A stretch of 64,000 bases of DNA, from the NCBI GenBank assembly GCA_026261815.1, contig JAMPIT010000549.1, positions 310,001-374,000 on the forward strand, written 5' to 3'. The position numbers were made by a program, and so were the translations under genes. How positions within the stretch are numbered: the first letter of the stretch is position 1; each line of letters opens with the position of its first letter. Origin of the DNA: Monarcha castaneiventris obscurior. Its lineage: Eukaryota; Chordata; Aves; Passeriformes; Monarchidae. The notes under the pieces were generated by a model, which was not told the DNA's origin, did no database searches, and saw nothing but the letters and a program-made list of their open reading frames with translations. Below are positions 33,301 to 44,038 of this stretch, piece by piece.

Positions 33301-36300
33301 TAATGAGGGGGAAGTTCAATTGGAGCCAAACGAAAAGGCACAAGCCTTCTAAGCCAGAGTATATTTTTCAGAAGTGGCTTATTTGTCAGGCTCTTGCAAA
33401 TTTGCATTTGGGGTGGATTTTTTTGTTAGTCAAACCACAAACGGAACATTCGTTTTCTGGCTTTTTACAGGATTTCAGTTTACTGGGCATAGAAAGATGA
33501 AACAGTGCTCCTCAAAACTAATAATGTAAATTACATATATTAAATATGCATGACATTATAAGATATTGCATTACATCTTGTATATGTAAAATATATAATA
33601 TACATAATATAAATTATGGTTTAAAGCTGTTCACAGGATGAATCACCACTCTGGTCATCAAACCTTTCTGCTTTTCCCCATCATATGTTGATAATAACAT
33701 AATTATCTACTATATCTGCTTTGATTTATGGGGGAAAAAAACCTTATGGCTATGTCAGGGTTAATTGAATCATAATCAGTCTTCTTCTGGAAATCAGATT
33801 TGCGCCTGAAGTGGAGTCATCTGACCATCTGTAATAGCTGGCTAAATGCTCAAATGAAAATGTAATTGTGGTGTTTGCTTCTTTTCAGCTTGTTATTTCT
33901 CCATATCATTTAGGAGTCAAAGTTCAGGGAAGATGCAGTTACCAGAAAGATCACTTTATAACATTTGTGTCTTTTGCATCTACTTCACAGCTGAACTTCA
34001 CAGTAAATCTGGTTAGGGAGAGGAGCTACAGAAAATACAGCAAATTGTATTTGTTTTCTAATAAAGGTCAGCAGAATTTCGAAAATTATGAAAAATAACT
34101 CTCTGTATATGTTTTTGTATGGTTTTATATTGTGTTTCACTCATTTTAATTTAAAAATGTGTTTGGATCATTGCAGTAAATCAAGCTCACAGGGACTTTA
34201 ATCCCATTTTTCAGTCAGCCTCTTGGGATATGGCTGTCCTTGCTATGCTCAGCTTAGATAAAGCAGCTGAGCTCCAAAATCTTAAGCATGGTTTATGTTT
34301 CAGAGAACCCACACAGGAAAATTCTTAGACACTGAATACCATCATATGTTTTAAATTTTAAATTCAATCACCTGAGAATCATCTGTCAATAATTTTCAGA
34401 AATTAGAGAAATAAACTTGGAATCTCTGGAGAGAGTGAGTGAGGTTTTGACTCTGCTGCTGCTCTGCTTTAAGAAATTTTTGCCTCTTTAGAAAATGATT
34501 TTAGAGACCAGACACTACTGGAAGGAATCTTGTAAAGATCTTGTACTGTGTACTTTGCCATGGGAAAAAATAAATTATTTTAAAACTTTTTTCTTTTCAA
34601 GCCAATGTTTTAAAAGTTTAAAAGCAAGCCCCACGTGACAGGAAAGAGTGAATATATGCTTTGCTCACTGACTAGAAGGTGGTGACCTTACCTGAGCTTT
34701 GATAGTCCAACTCCCACCTCGTGACCCCAAAGCACAGAGAGAATTTCTCTCCTGTGTTTTATGACACCGGATTTTCTCCCTCAGGTTCTGCCTGTGAGCT
34801 TGTGCCACTGCATCCTCCTCATGCAGCAGCTCAAGTGTGGCAGGGACTTGACAAAGTGCGTGTGAGATGCTGTCACCCTTTATCATTGTCATTCTCAGGT
34901 TCCACCTCAGTGAATTATTTTACCAAAGTCATTTACGGCACTAAACAATTTCCCAGAGTGGAGCCATTTGCCAATTACATCTTTTACTTCCCCTGCATTT
35001 GTTCCCCATCACTTCTTTATGTGAAATGACCCCTTGCTTGGGAGAGGAGTAATTGTTTTCTCAGTAGAGCACCGATCAATGAAGGGCTTCTGCCCTGCAC
35101 TCTTGATTAGGAATTAGTTTCCTATTGGAAATAAAAAACCAGGTTGATTTCCTTTAAGGTTTTCATGGTTTATTAGTGTGATTGAATGGAGTTAGTAAGA
35201 GTGAGTTATGAATCTGGACAGCCCTGCTTCAACATGCAGATGATGCCTCTCATAATTTCTGCTGATGGGTGCTACAATATCTGGAAGAAAGCAGTAGTTG
35301 GACAAAAACCTGTGAGACTGAAAGGTTAAAAACAGAATTAACCCCCACAGTGTTTGGTGGAGTGATCATTCCCATGTACTCTTGCATTGTTTTCCAACTT
35401 CATTTGTCTTTCACCCTCCGTTAGTCCCTTTTATTTATGGCAGAAAAAAATAATCCCAAGGGCAGACATGTAAATACCACAAATGATAATAAATGTGAGG
35501 AGTCCAAGTCAAGGAACAGGTTCTGCTCACTAACCTCCATGGACAGAAAGTGAGTAGACTGTGTTCATCCAAACAAAATGAGATACCTTTCTCTCAGGAG
35601 AATTATTCATTGTTTTTTTGTACAGTTTATTTTGTCTGAAGCAGCCCCTGTGACTCGAACAATTCCTTCCAGAAAGGAAAAACAAAGCAGAAAAATCCCA
35701 TTTAGAGCTGCACAGCACACTGGGCACCTCTCTCATGCCATCACTCTGTAGCCCTAAAAGAATCCCTTTGTATGTTTCCTCTTGTTTTCTAACTGTACTT
35801 TTGTTGTTGTTTGGTGGGGAAATGCTGAAGCTCCATCAGAAAAACTGCTCAGGTGTTCTGGACATACTGTAAGAGATACCAGCTATATTCCTGCAGGGAT
35901 TTTAATGGGAATTAAAAGGTCTAAACAGTCTCCTCCAAGCAAGTCCAAAATCAGTTACTGTAGGAAAAAAAATCAATGGTTAAGGAAGAGTCTAATTTAC
36001 TACTTTTCAGCACTTTTGTTTGCTCTCCTTTCTCAGGCAAATGTGAAATCAAGGAAAGAAAATCTATAATCCACCCAGGCTGGGGTATTTTAAATCCCAT
36101 TTGAGAGCAAAGTTGCTGGTGAATTCCAACAAAAACTATGGTACAGTATTTTTTTTTAAATACTGTGATGAGTCTTATCACTACTTAAAAGTGGGGGGAT
36201 TCATGTGAAAAACTGATAGGCACCAAGATTTAATATCCGTGATAATTAACAACATGTTTAACAATAGTGGGAGAGCAACTACAACTTTCTATAGAATTTA

Positions 36301-36818
36301 ATATCCTCCCAGCCCCTTTTGTAGGAGCTCCAATTTCCTTTCTGCTATACATAATAAACAAATTTTATTGGTTCATCTGTTATTATAATGTCCCTTCAAT
36401 ATGGAAAGAAAAAGAATCAATATCAGAATAACAATTAAAAAAAAGGTGTTAGGAATGTTCACTTTACATCTGTTTGTGTCTGAGTTTGGGGTTTTTTTAG
36501 CAGTGTCAAAACATGAAAAAAAGGGTCTGAAATACGAGCCAACTATTCATGGATACTTTGGCTTCAAAGATCCCACAAGAGTGTAATGGTTTAGTACCAC
36601 TACTACTTGATTAAACTTCAGTTCTCCTGCAGACTTCAGGATAAAACCTCTGTGCAAGTGTATAAAGTCCATGACTAGAAAATAACTTACCTGTGTCCAA
36701 GTAGCAGGTGCAGCACAGGAAAAAATCGTTTGAAATAGGACATTGAATCAATTTATCATTCAAACCAGTATTTAACTTTAAAGGTCTGAAGTGAAGGTGA
36801 AGCAGCCACCAAAAGAGG
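33301..36818. other. Unique AT-rich noncoding DNA
   Basis: No gene or known repeat. The 33520-33620 stretch is extremely AT-rich, with ATATTAAATATGCATGAC and TATAATATACATAATATAA words. Frames at 33868-34098, 34721-35029 and 35782-36069 show no domain. Confidence 0.5.
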
Positions 36819-37042
36819 TCTAGCTGGGATATTGGGAAGGAATTGTTCCCTGTGAGGGTGGGGAGGCCCTGGCACAGGGTGCCCAGAGAAGCTGTGGCTG
36901 CCCCTGGATCCCTGGAACTGTCCAAGGCCAGGTTGGATGGGGCTTGGAACAACCTGGGCTAGTGGAAGGTGTCCCTGCCCATGGAAGACAGGCTGGATTA
37001 GCTGCTCTTTCAGGTCCCTTCCAACCCAAATTATTCCATGCT
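36819..37042 (+). mobile_element. CR1 LINE 3' end, about 225 bp
   Basis: TAGCTGGGATATTGGGAAGG, GAGGGTGGGGAGGCCCTGGC, AGAGAAGCTGTGGCTGCCCC, GGCCAGGTTGGATGGGGCTT and GGAAGGTGTCCCTGCCCATG run in order. A diverged stretch (GACAGGCTGGATTAGCTGC) and TTCCAACCCAAATTATTCCATG follow. The overlapping open frames on both strands here are CR1 sequence. Confidence 0.96.
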
Positions 37043-38828
37043 TCAAACTTCCTTACCCAGCTTTGTTGGGAATTCACTACAGGCTATTTTTGAAGGATAG
37101 GGTTGACTCTTTACCTTTATGTCTTGGCAGCAATGCAATAACAAATATTATTAATGATGACTTTTTTTACCAAGAGCAGAACTGAATTTGCCAGTGGCAA
37201 AACTCGAATTCTTTAGTTGGGACAACACCCCTGCCATCTATTTTCCATTGCATCAAATTACAGTGACAACAAGATGGCTGTGAGACGTGAGAATAATTTG
37301 GTACAACAATTTAATGTGGTTATTTGGACATTAGTTTTGGTTAATTCAAACAGGCTGAAAGACTACAAACATTTTTAGAGGTTTCTAAAGAACCAATTTT
37401 AGAAGTATTTCAAGGGTTCTTTTATTTTTCCGCATGTTTGAATTTTTCCCTAATGAAGATTCCTGTGTGTTTGGGGTACAATTTTGTCAGTCAGGATGAA
37501 TTTGTGCAGCAAACTGGAGAGGAAGTGCAGGGAATGGTTTGTAACTGGGCAATGAGAGCATGACTTAGGTCTGGAAGACATGGACTATGAGCTAGATTAT
37601 TTATAGTGCAGTTTACAGTAATTTGTGGCTTTTGAGTGAATTTCAAGAGTCACAAATCAAAAAGTATGAAACATCCTTCTATATAGCTGTCAAAGCAAAG
37701 TGAATGATATTTCACAGTTCTTTTGACATTCTATAGAAAATCAGTATTTTGGAAGCTTCAGAACATAAGTTTAAAGCTCTGCTTCTTCCCCATGTTACAT
37801 AAAAATGTAAAAATAGATTTTTTTGTTTAAAAATAATAGAATAAAAATTCATGAAAAATATGTTCCTACAATATATTCAAGCTGCAGGAACAAAGCTGGG
37901 GGGTTTTTTTAAACTTAATAAAATAAAAATATTAATTTTGTAATTATATGAGAAATGCATAGCATTGTTGAAGAGCTAACAAATACAGGATAATATAGGG
38001 TTATGTTAAAACATAAGTTTTATTATCTGAGATTCTCTAAATAAATTAAATTTGGCTTTTAGATAATAGGAGTCTAAATTGCTGTCAGAATTATGAAGCT
38101 CAGCTAAATATGACCCTTCTGGAATAAGCAACTTCATTGGTGGTTGCTCAAATATGGATAAATCTTATCATTCTTATTCTTTAAAACTATTTCTGGAGAA
38201 AAAATTGAAGTATTAGCTTTCTACAGTAAAAATCATTAAAAAACCTTCAAACATTTTGGGTTTAAATGTTTGAAATTGTTAAGCTTGACGGTCACTGAAG
38301 CTCAAATTGAAGTTTTTTAAGGGAAGGGAATAAACTGTTTCTTTGGAAGATTGAAAGGAATAAATGGACAAATGTTGAGTCTAGGAAAAACTGCCTGGGA
38401 GTATGGTGACACCTTTTTTTTGTGGTAGTTTTTTGTGTAAGCAAATTCTTTAGTGCCTATGAAGATGCAGACGGAAAGATTTACTATGGACAGTGTTGTT
38501 CAAGGTAGAAATAGAAAACTTGTAACTTTGTATCCCTTTCCTCAAGATTGCATTGAGGAAAAAGAACAAAAAAAAAGCAAATCTGGTTCTAATGGAAGGA
38601 TGATAAATTATATAACTTCAAAGGTGAGTTAAAAATCACGTCTGGAGGGGGGGTTTCCACCTCTCGTTTCATGTGAATCCCTGGATGCTCTTGTTGCATT
38701 TGTGCTGGATCAGTGGTGGTAAAAGCAGGGCTAACGAGCACAACAAGGTGGTTACAGAGTATGGGGGGTTGTTTCTGTGTCCTTCTTGAGAGGGTTCTGT
38801 TTCCTCTTGCTAAGGAAGCTCCTGACCC
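37043..38828. other. Unique AT-rich noncoding DNA
   Basis: No gene or repeat recognised. Very AT-rich from 37790 to 38060. A small purine-rich GGAGGGGGGG run lies at 38643. ACCC at 38825-38828 is the left target duplication of the next LTR. Confidence 0.5.
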
Positions 38829-39266
38829 TGATGCCTTAGGTTTTAACTTCTGCATTTTTCAATTTCTGTACTGCTTAGAGTGCAACTCTGAAGTTCCTTG
38901 TAGCCTGTAATTTCTGCTCTCTCGTACAAGATAGACATAACAAAGCCTCTCCAGGCTTTGCCTTCAAGGACAGCCAGGCTCTTCTAGGCCCAAAATGTGT
39001 AAACCAAAGACTCTAAGCGGGGAGCAAGCTGAGGGGAGTTACATCATTGAACTGGGGCTTTAATTGGAGAATTAACTGTGGTATGCAAATGAACCAAACC
39101 TATAAAGGTGTGAAGAACTCGTGGCCTGTTGTGCATCTTGGGGTCCATTTTATGGAGGCAGCCTCTGGCTCCCCAGGGGGTACCTTGAAGGCCTTCAAAT
39201 AAACACCTATCTTTATTCCCTTACTCTTGTCTAGTCTCTGTTTCTAGGTGGCTGGAGAAGGCATCG
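38829..39266 (+). mobile_element. Solo LTR, family A, copy 3
   Basis: 438 bases starting TGATGCC and ending GGCATCG (last base mutated from A). Perfect 4-base target duplication ACCC at 38825-38828 and 39267-39270. Octamer ATGCAAAT at 39083-39090, TATAAA at 39101-39106, AATAAA at 39198-39203. It shares the CTCTCGTACAAGATAGAC-type block with copy 1 and the extra 12 bases with copy 2, so the copy 1 gap is a later deletion. Only the LTR is present. Confidence 0.95.
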
Positions 39267-39917
39267 ACCCTTCCCCAGCCCCATCCATGCACCAAATTTC
39301 CTTGATGCTTCTGTGACCTTAACTTTGACCCCCACAGCCCCATCAAAATGATTATGAAAACCTAAAATGCAGCAGATTCTGACAACTATTGGTTTCATAC
39401 GGATGATCTCAGTGACAGAGTTTGAGGATTCTTTCTAATTCAATACAAAAGCAATGCAAATACTCAGTGCAGTTGAAAGAAAAGCTTTTGATTTCAAGCC
39501 CAACGCGTTTAATGCTATAAATTCTTACTTTGTTCTGTTTTCCCCCAGGTATTTGGCTGTAAGTGTGAAAGGATATCTGTGTAAATATGTATACCTGGAA
39601 AAACCCCAAACCTGCAGACCTTTGGCAGGGGTTAGTGAGAGAAACTCTGCAGCTTCTCTGATGATAACGAGCAAGAAACTCCAAAGCTCTATGGCTGCTG
39701 TCCTTGTCTCTGCAGAATGTTCTTCTCTCTGGCAAGTAAACAGAGAACTGGAGTTGAACTACAAGAGGATTAACTAGAATTTTAGAAGTTATTAGCTGAG
39801 CTGGCTGGAAAAGCAAAGTGAAGTTTGAGAGTATCCTCAGTCTGCATTAAACTGGGACTTGGGTCTTTTGGTGAAAAAAAATTCCTGAACTTACACAAGC
39901 TTCCAGGACAGCCAATA
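39267..39917. other. Unique noncoding DNA
   Basis: Open frames overlap on both strands (39409-39816 minus, 39454-39777 plus), each over 100 codons, but with no domain or conserved motif. Treated as chance. Confidence 0.45.
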
Positions 39918-39990
39918 GTCCAATAATTAGAGCATGTGACTCAATCAGGATTCAAGTCTCTGTCCCATTTGCTTTAAAGCAAGTGCATCC
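39918..39990 (+). mobile_element. Possible ancient tRNA-derived SINE fragment
   Basis: CCAATAATTAGAGCATGTGACTC resembles an A box and D-arm as in tRNA-Lys-like heads, and AGGATTCAAGTCTCTGTCCCA resembles the B box and T-arm, with a shortened middle. Similar heads occur in MIR-like and turtle/sauropsid pol III SINEs. Too short to assign; it is clearly not a functional tRNA. Confidence 0.38.
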
Positions 39991-41131
39991 ATTCAGGAAA
40001 TCCACATCCACATGAATTCTCCATACTCCCAGTAAGCTTCCACTGAAAACTGTTCTTCCCAGAAATCCCACCCAGAACTTGCAGTGAAAGTGTCATTGAA
40101 ATCAGACAATTGTACAGATTGCATCGACTCTTCGGTAATTTCTAAAACAAATGAATATATACATAAAAGTCAGCTCTGTGTATTTATATAGGTATTCTTG
40201 TACTTGAAAGTATTTAAATTTTATAATGAATTTCCACATTGGTTCCAGTCACTTTCATTTGTATTGTCAGCTGGATCCCAGCTCCTTTGGGACAGGAATT
40301 TTTGAGTTTTATGTATGTACATTCAGGTTTTTATGTGACTTGCACTATCATTCATTGAAATCCCTTGTCTCCATTGCTGGACCACAGATGATACAACCAA
40401 TCAAGGAGATTGTTAGAGATTCTTGAGATAATCTCTGATTTAACTGGGCTCACTTGAGCTGGCTAAACACTCACAGGGGGGAGAAGGAGGGAGAAAGAGA
40501 AAGAGGAAGGTGGGAAGTGTATTTTGTATTTTGTCAGGGAGATGGTGTTTGTTATTTTACCTGGTTTTGATAATGATGCTTCACTGGCATAGCTACTAAA
40601 ATGCAGATATTGCTGAATGAATAATAAAATAGATGTCATATTTCTGCTTTTGGGAATTAGTGTGTCTTTTCAAGTACATGTTAGTTATAATGAGGCTAAA
40701 GATTAAAACATTAATACCCTGGCTTTCCTTTCAAATAAATCAAAGATGCCCATTGACTTACAAAAATCCGGCTTTTAAAAAACCCTTTCAAGCAGAAGGT
40801 TTGTGGGAGCTTTTCCTGTGATGTTGCTTGGTAGAAGATCTGGCCTAATGGAAGGGAAAGCTATTTAATATAAGTAACTACTTGTCTTTGAAATTCAAAT
40901 CGGGAATCTCAGTTTCCCCCACTGCTGCCTTGTTTGTTTCCAGCTCTCAGGGGAAATAGGTACAAAGTGGAAGGGAGGTGCCTTTTTGGCAAATTTCTGA
41001 CTTTGACAGGTTAAAAAAATAACCATGCTCTTTTTGAAAGGCTGCAGTTTTCAAACCATTAATTTTAATATGTTGTCCTATAAATAATAAAATGGGAGCT
41101 TTTGTTACCGTAGCATAAGAGAGTAGATTTA
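39991..41131. other. Unique AT-rich noncoding DNA
   Basis: No gene or known repeat. Positions 40475-40515 are purine-rich (GGGGAGAAGGAGGGAGAAAG). Confidence 0.5.
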
Positions 41132-41174
41132 ATTTTTTATTTTATATTATTTTTTCTTTTTTTTTTTTTTTAGG
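41132..41174. repeat. T-rich homopolymer tract
   Basis: Mostly T, with an uninterrupted run of about 16 near 41158-41173, ending in TTTAG. It may mark the tail of a decayed minus-strand retroposon, but no body is recognised. Confidence 0.8.
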
Positions 41175-41824
41175 ACTGGTTGTTTTAAGGATGTCTGAAG
41201 ATTGTTATTTATTCTATGCGATGTGTGACTTGTGAAATGGCAATTACAGGTGATCAGATGGCAGAAACTCCTTGAAGTTGCTGCCAAAGCCAACTCAAGG
41301 TTTCACATCTCACGACTTTTTCTTGGAAAAGCCGGTGGAAAAGGTTCCTTGAGATGGTGTAAAATGACAAATATCACAGTGATGGAAGAAGTGGGACTCT
41401 GTATTGCAAAGAATTGAAAAAACAACATGAATTGAACTTCTGCAAGCATATTTTGAGGCTGAAATGATAGGGGTGGATGCACATGGGGATGGCAATTGTT
41501 AGCAAATCTTACCATGGATCCAGTTCTCTATATAAAAAATATTAACCAGTTTCCTTACAGAGGGTACCTTGTCCAGTTGTGAACCATTCTACATTGACCA
41601 AAAACGGGGGGAGTGAGCAGGAGCAGGGTTAGCTCAATGCATGGATGGGGTTTTTCCTTTCTCCACGGTCAGAATTTTTTTTTATTTTCAGGATCATGAT
41701 GCATTTTGTTGCTTGATTTTTGCACGTGGAAAAGAGGGATAGAAAATCTTACTGTCGATTCCAGGTGTTCTGATTTACGACATTTTTACTCCTGCTGATC
41801 ACTGCCACAATTGCCCGTGCAGCT
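41175..41824. other. Unique noncoding DNA
   Basis: Short overlapping frames at 41232-41417 (plus) and 41303-41515 (minus) have no family signature. Confidence 0.5.
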
Positions 41825-42245
41825 TTGAGTACAGTGGAGATTCCAACCCTGCCCCTCTGGGCAGAGGACACTGGAGACCAACACTCCAAACAGGAATTTG
41901 CTGCCACGAGAGGGCCAACAGTCCCTGGGAATGGCAGTGGCTCTTCCTGCCAGGATGGAGCTACCCTTCCCCTCTTGCACTTCCACCCAACACAACCTCC
42001 AGAAGTGGAATCCCTCCTTTCCCTCTGAGGGTCCTCTGGCAAGTGGAATCCACCTCTATTTCTGGACCCCTCCAGCTGCACAAGAGAGTTGGATGCAGAG
42101 GCAGAAGGGGCTGGTTGGGTTTCCTGAAATGCTTCTTAGATATTTCCATAGGGAATGACGAATGGCTGGGGCCAGGGGCTGAAGAAAGGATGGCTCCTTG
42201 GTTGGCTTCCAAGTGCTGGGCACTTAAAAAGGAGACAGAGAAAAA
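41825..42245. other. Unrecognised GC-richer island open on both strands
   Basis: Distinctly richer in G and C than its surroundings. Open frames overlap on both strands (plus 41825-42028, 41898-42158, 42043-42315; minus 41749-42081, 41961-42290). None has a known domain, and few CpG pairs are present, so it is not a typical CpG island. Could be a decayed repeat or LTR that I cannot name. Confidence 0.35.
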
Positions 42246-43985
42246 GGTAGAAGCATGGAAAAGGGATAGCCCCATCCTATTTTGCAGCACTCCAGCTCTG
42301 TTATTTCCCCCTTAAGCCACTTTGCCTATTTAAATCCTTTTTATTACTTCCTTTCTTTTATTAGGAATGTATTTTGCACTGCCAAGACATCCAAACCGCC
42401 CGTGGGAAAACCTTTATTCCAGGCTGATTCCATTTGGCTTGAGGGGCAGGTGTTTATTGCAACGGGCCCTCCAGGATAACTCTTGGCATGCTCAGAGTCC
42501 TAACCGTGCACCAGCCTCAGAAGGGCTTTCCTTCATCCCTTTTCCTGTGGAAAAGCTGGGCCAGAAGCAGCTTCATGCCACTTTAAATGTGTTCCATCCT
42601 ATCAACTATTCCCAGTCTATGCAATGCATTTACTTTATCTAAACTTGGTATAATTTATTATAGAGAAAGATTCAGTCTTGATGAGACCAGGTGAAAAACT
42701 GGACATTAGTACCAGAGGAATTCTGTGGCAGTGTCGTAACACTACAAGAGAAAGGAAGTAAAAAATTTTAAAAAATTAAATTAAATAAAATTTAAAAAAA
42801 CCAACAACATTTACAAATAATGTAAGATGAAAACTTAGGAAAAAAACTACTTGTCCTCGTTTGTATTCAAACTTATGCCATGCCAACCAAAAATGTCATC
42901 ACCAGTTTTCTGCTCTAAGAAATGTGGTAGGAAATTTAAACATGGCAAAATTAATTGACAGTAAATTTAGAAATGCTGATTTTTTTTTTTTAATAGTAAT
43001 CAATCAATCAGTGAAACCCACTGTCTCTAGGAGGCATCAACTGGGTTGAATTCAAGGATTTTAAAGAATACTTGACAATATCATGGCAGCCACCACATTA
43101 CACGTGTTGTGTACAGAAAAGACCTTAACAACAATAATAACTAGTATTTATCTGGGATTAAATTCCCCTTCAGAATGAAACCTCCTTTGCTGTTGAGGTA
43201 CACACATAAAAGATAGTAGGACATAAAAAAAGAATTGGCTCGTCAATAAATCTGACGATGTTGTTTTTACTCTCCTTCATTTTAAAATATGTAATATAAT
43301 CCTGGCATGTTCCACATTGTGGCCATAGAATGGGCTCTGCTGCTGAGAAAGCAAAACCCAGATCAAGGATTCAGGGGAGAATAAAGCCCTTTCAGACCAC
43401 TACAAGGTGTAACAGTTACAGTGACACGTTCACAACACTGACATTAAGGCTCCTTTACAATATTTTCAGGGATCTTACTGGTTTCTGTGATTTAGAGCCT
43501 TCCAAGTCTTAGATCATTCTTAGACTAAGGAAACAACTTGTCAGTTTGAAGACTGCCTAATCTTTAGTGATTTAAAATGCATGCCTTTTTAGTGGGTATC
43601 TTGGAGGGATTTTTTCACCACCTTTTAACAAAAAATGGTCACGACTTGAGGGGATCAAATTATTTTCCTATCCTGGCAGACAATAAAATCAGTTGATTTA
43701 CAGAGAAGTCATTTACTCTGCCCAACATGGCAGCTGTTTTGAAGGATGTGAATACAAACCTTTCTTCTGAAAAAGCAATTTGATGAAATCTGCAGCAGTA
43801 AAGCAAACTTAAGTCTGATCTTCTCAGGCCCCTGTTAGCTGCCTCAATGTGTTATTGCAATTTTGAGAACCCGTTCTAAACCAAGGAACCAAATTGATTC
43901 AGGTTAAAGCCCCCTGCTTATCCCAAGTGTTATTTTACAATTTGGTTACTTCTTTTCTGTTTGTTTTTTTTCTTGGTGGTGTTGT
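42246..43985. other. Unique AT-rich noncoding DNA
   Basis: No gene. 42757-42800 is almost pure A/T (AAATTTTAAAAAATTAAATT type). Confidence 0.5.
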
Positions 43986-44038
43986 TTCAGGGGTTTTTTT
44001 CTTTTTTTTTTTTTTTTTTTTTAATATATATATATTTA
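43986..44038. repeat. Poly-T plus (AT)n tract
   Basis: A T run of more than 20 bases with one C interruption, followed by AATATATATATATTT. Confidence 0.92.

Noticed and set aside
19859..39266. A single provirus bounded by the LTR copies
   Set aside because: Each copy has its own flanking duplication, the middle copy is inverted, and no retroviral gene remnant lies between them.
39409..39816. 135-codon minus-strand frame with a plus-strand partner
   Set aside because: No family resemblance and no evidence of splice sites or regulatory signals that fit it.
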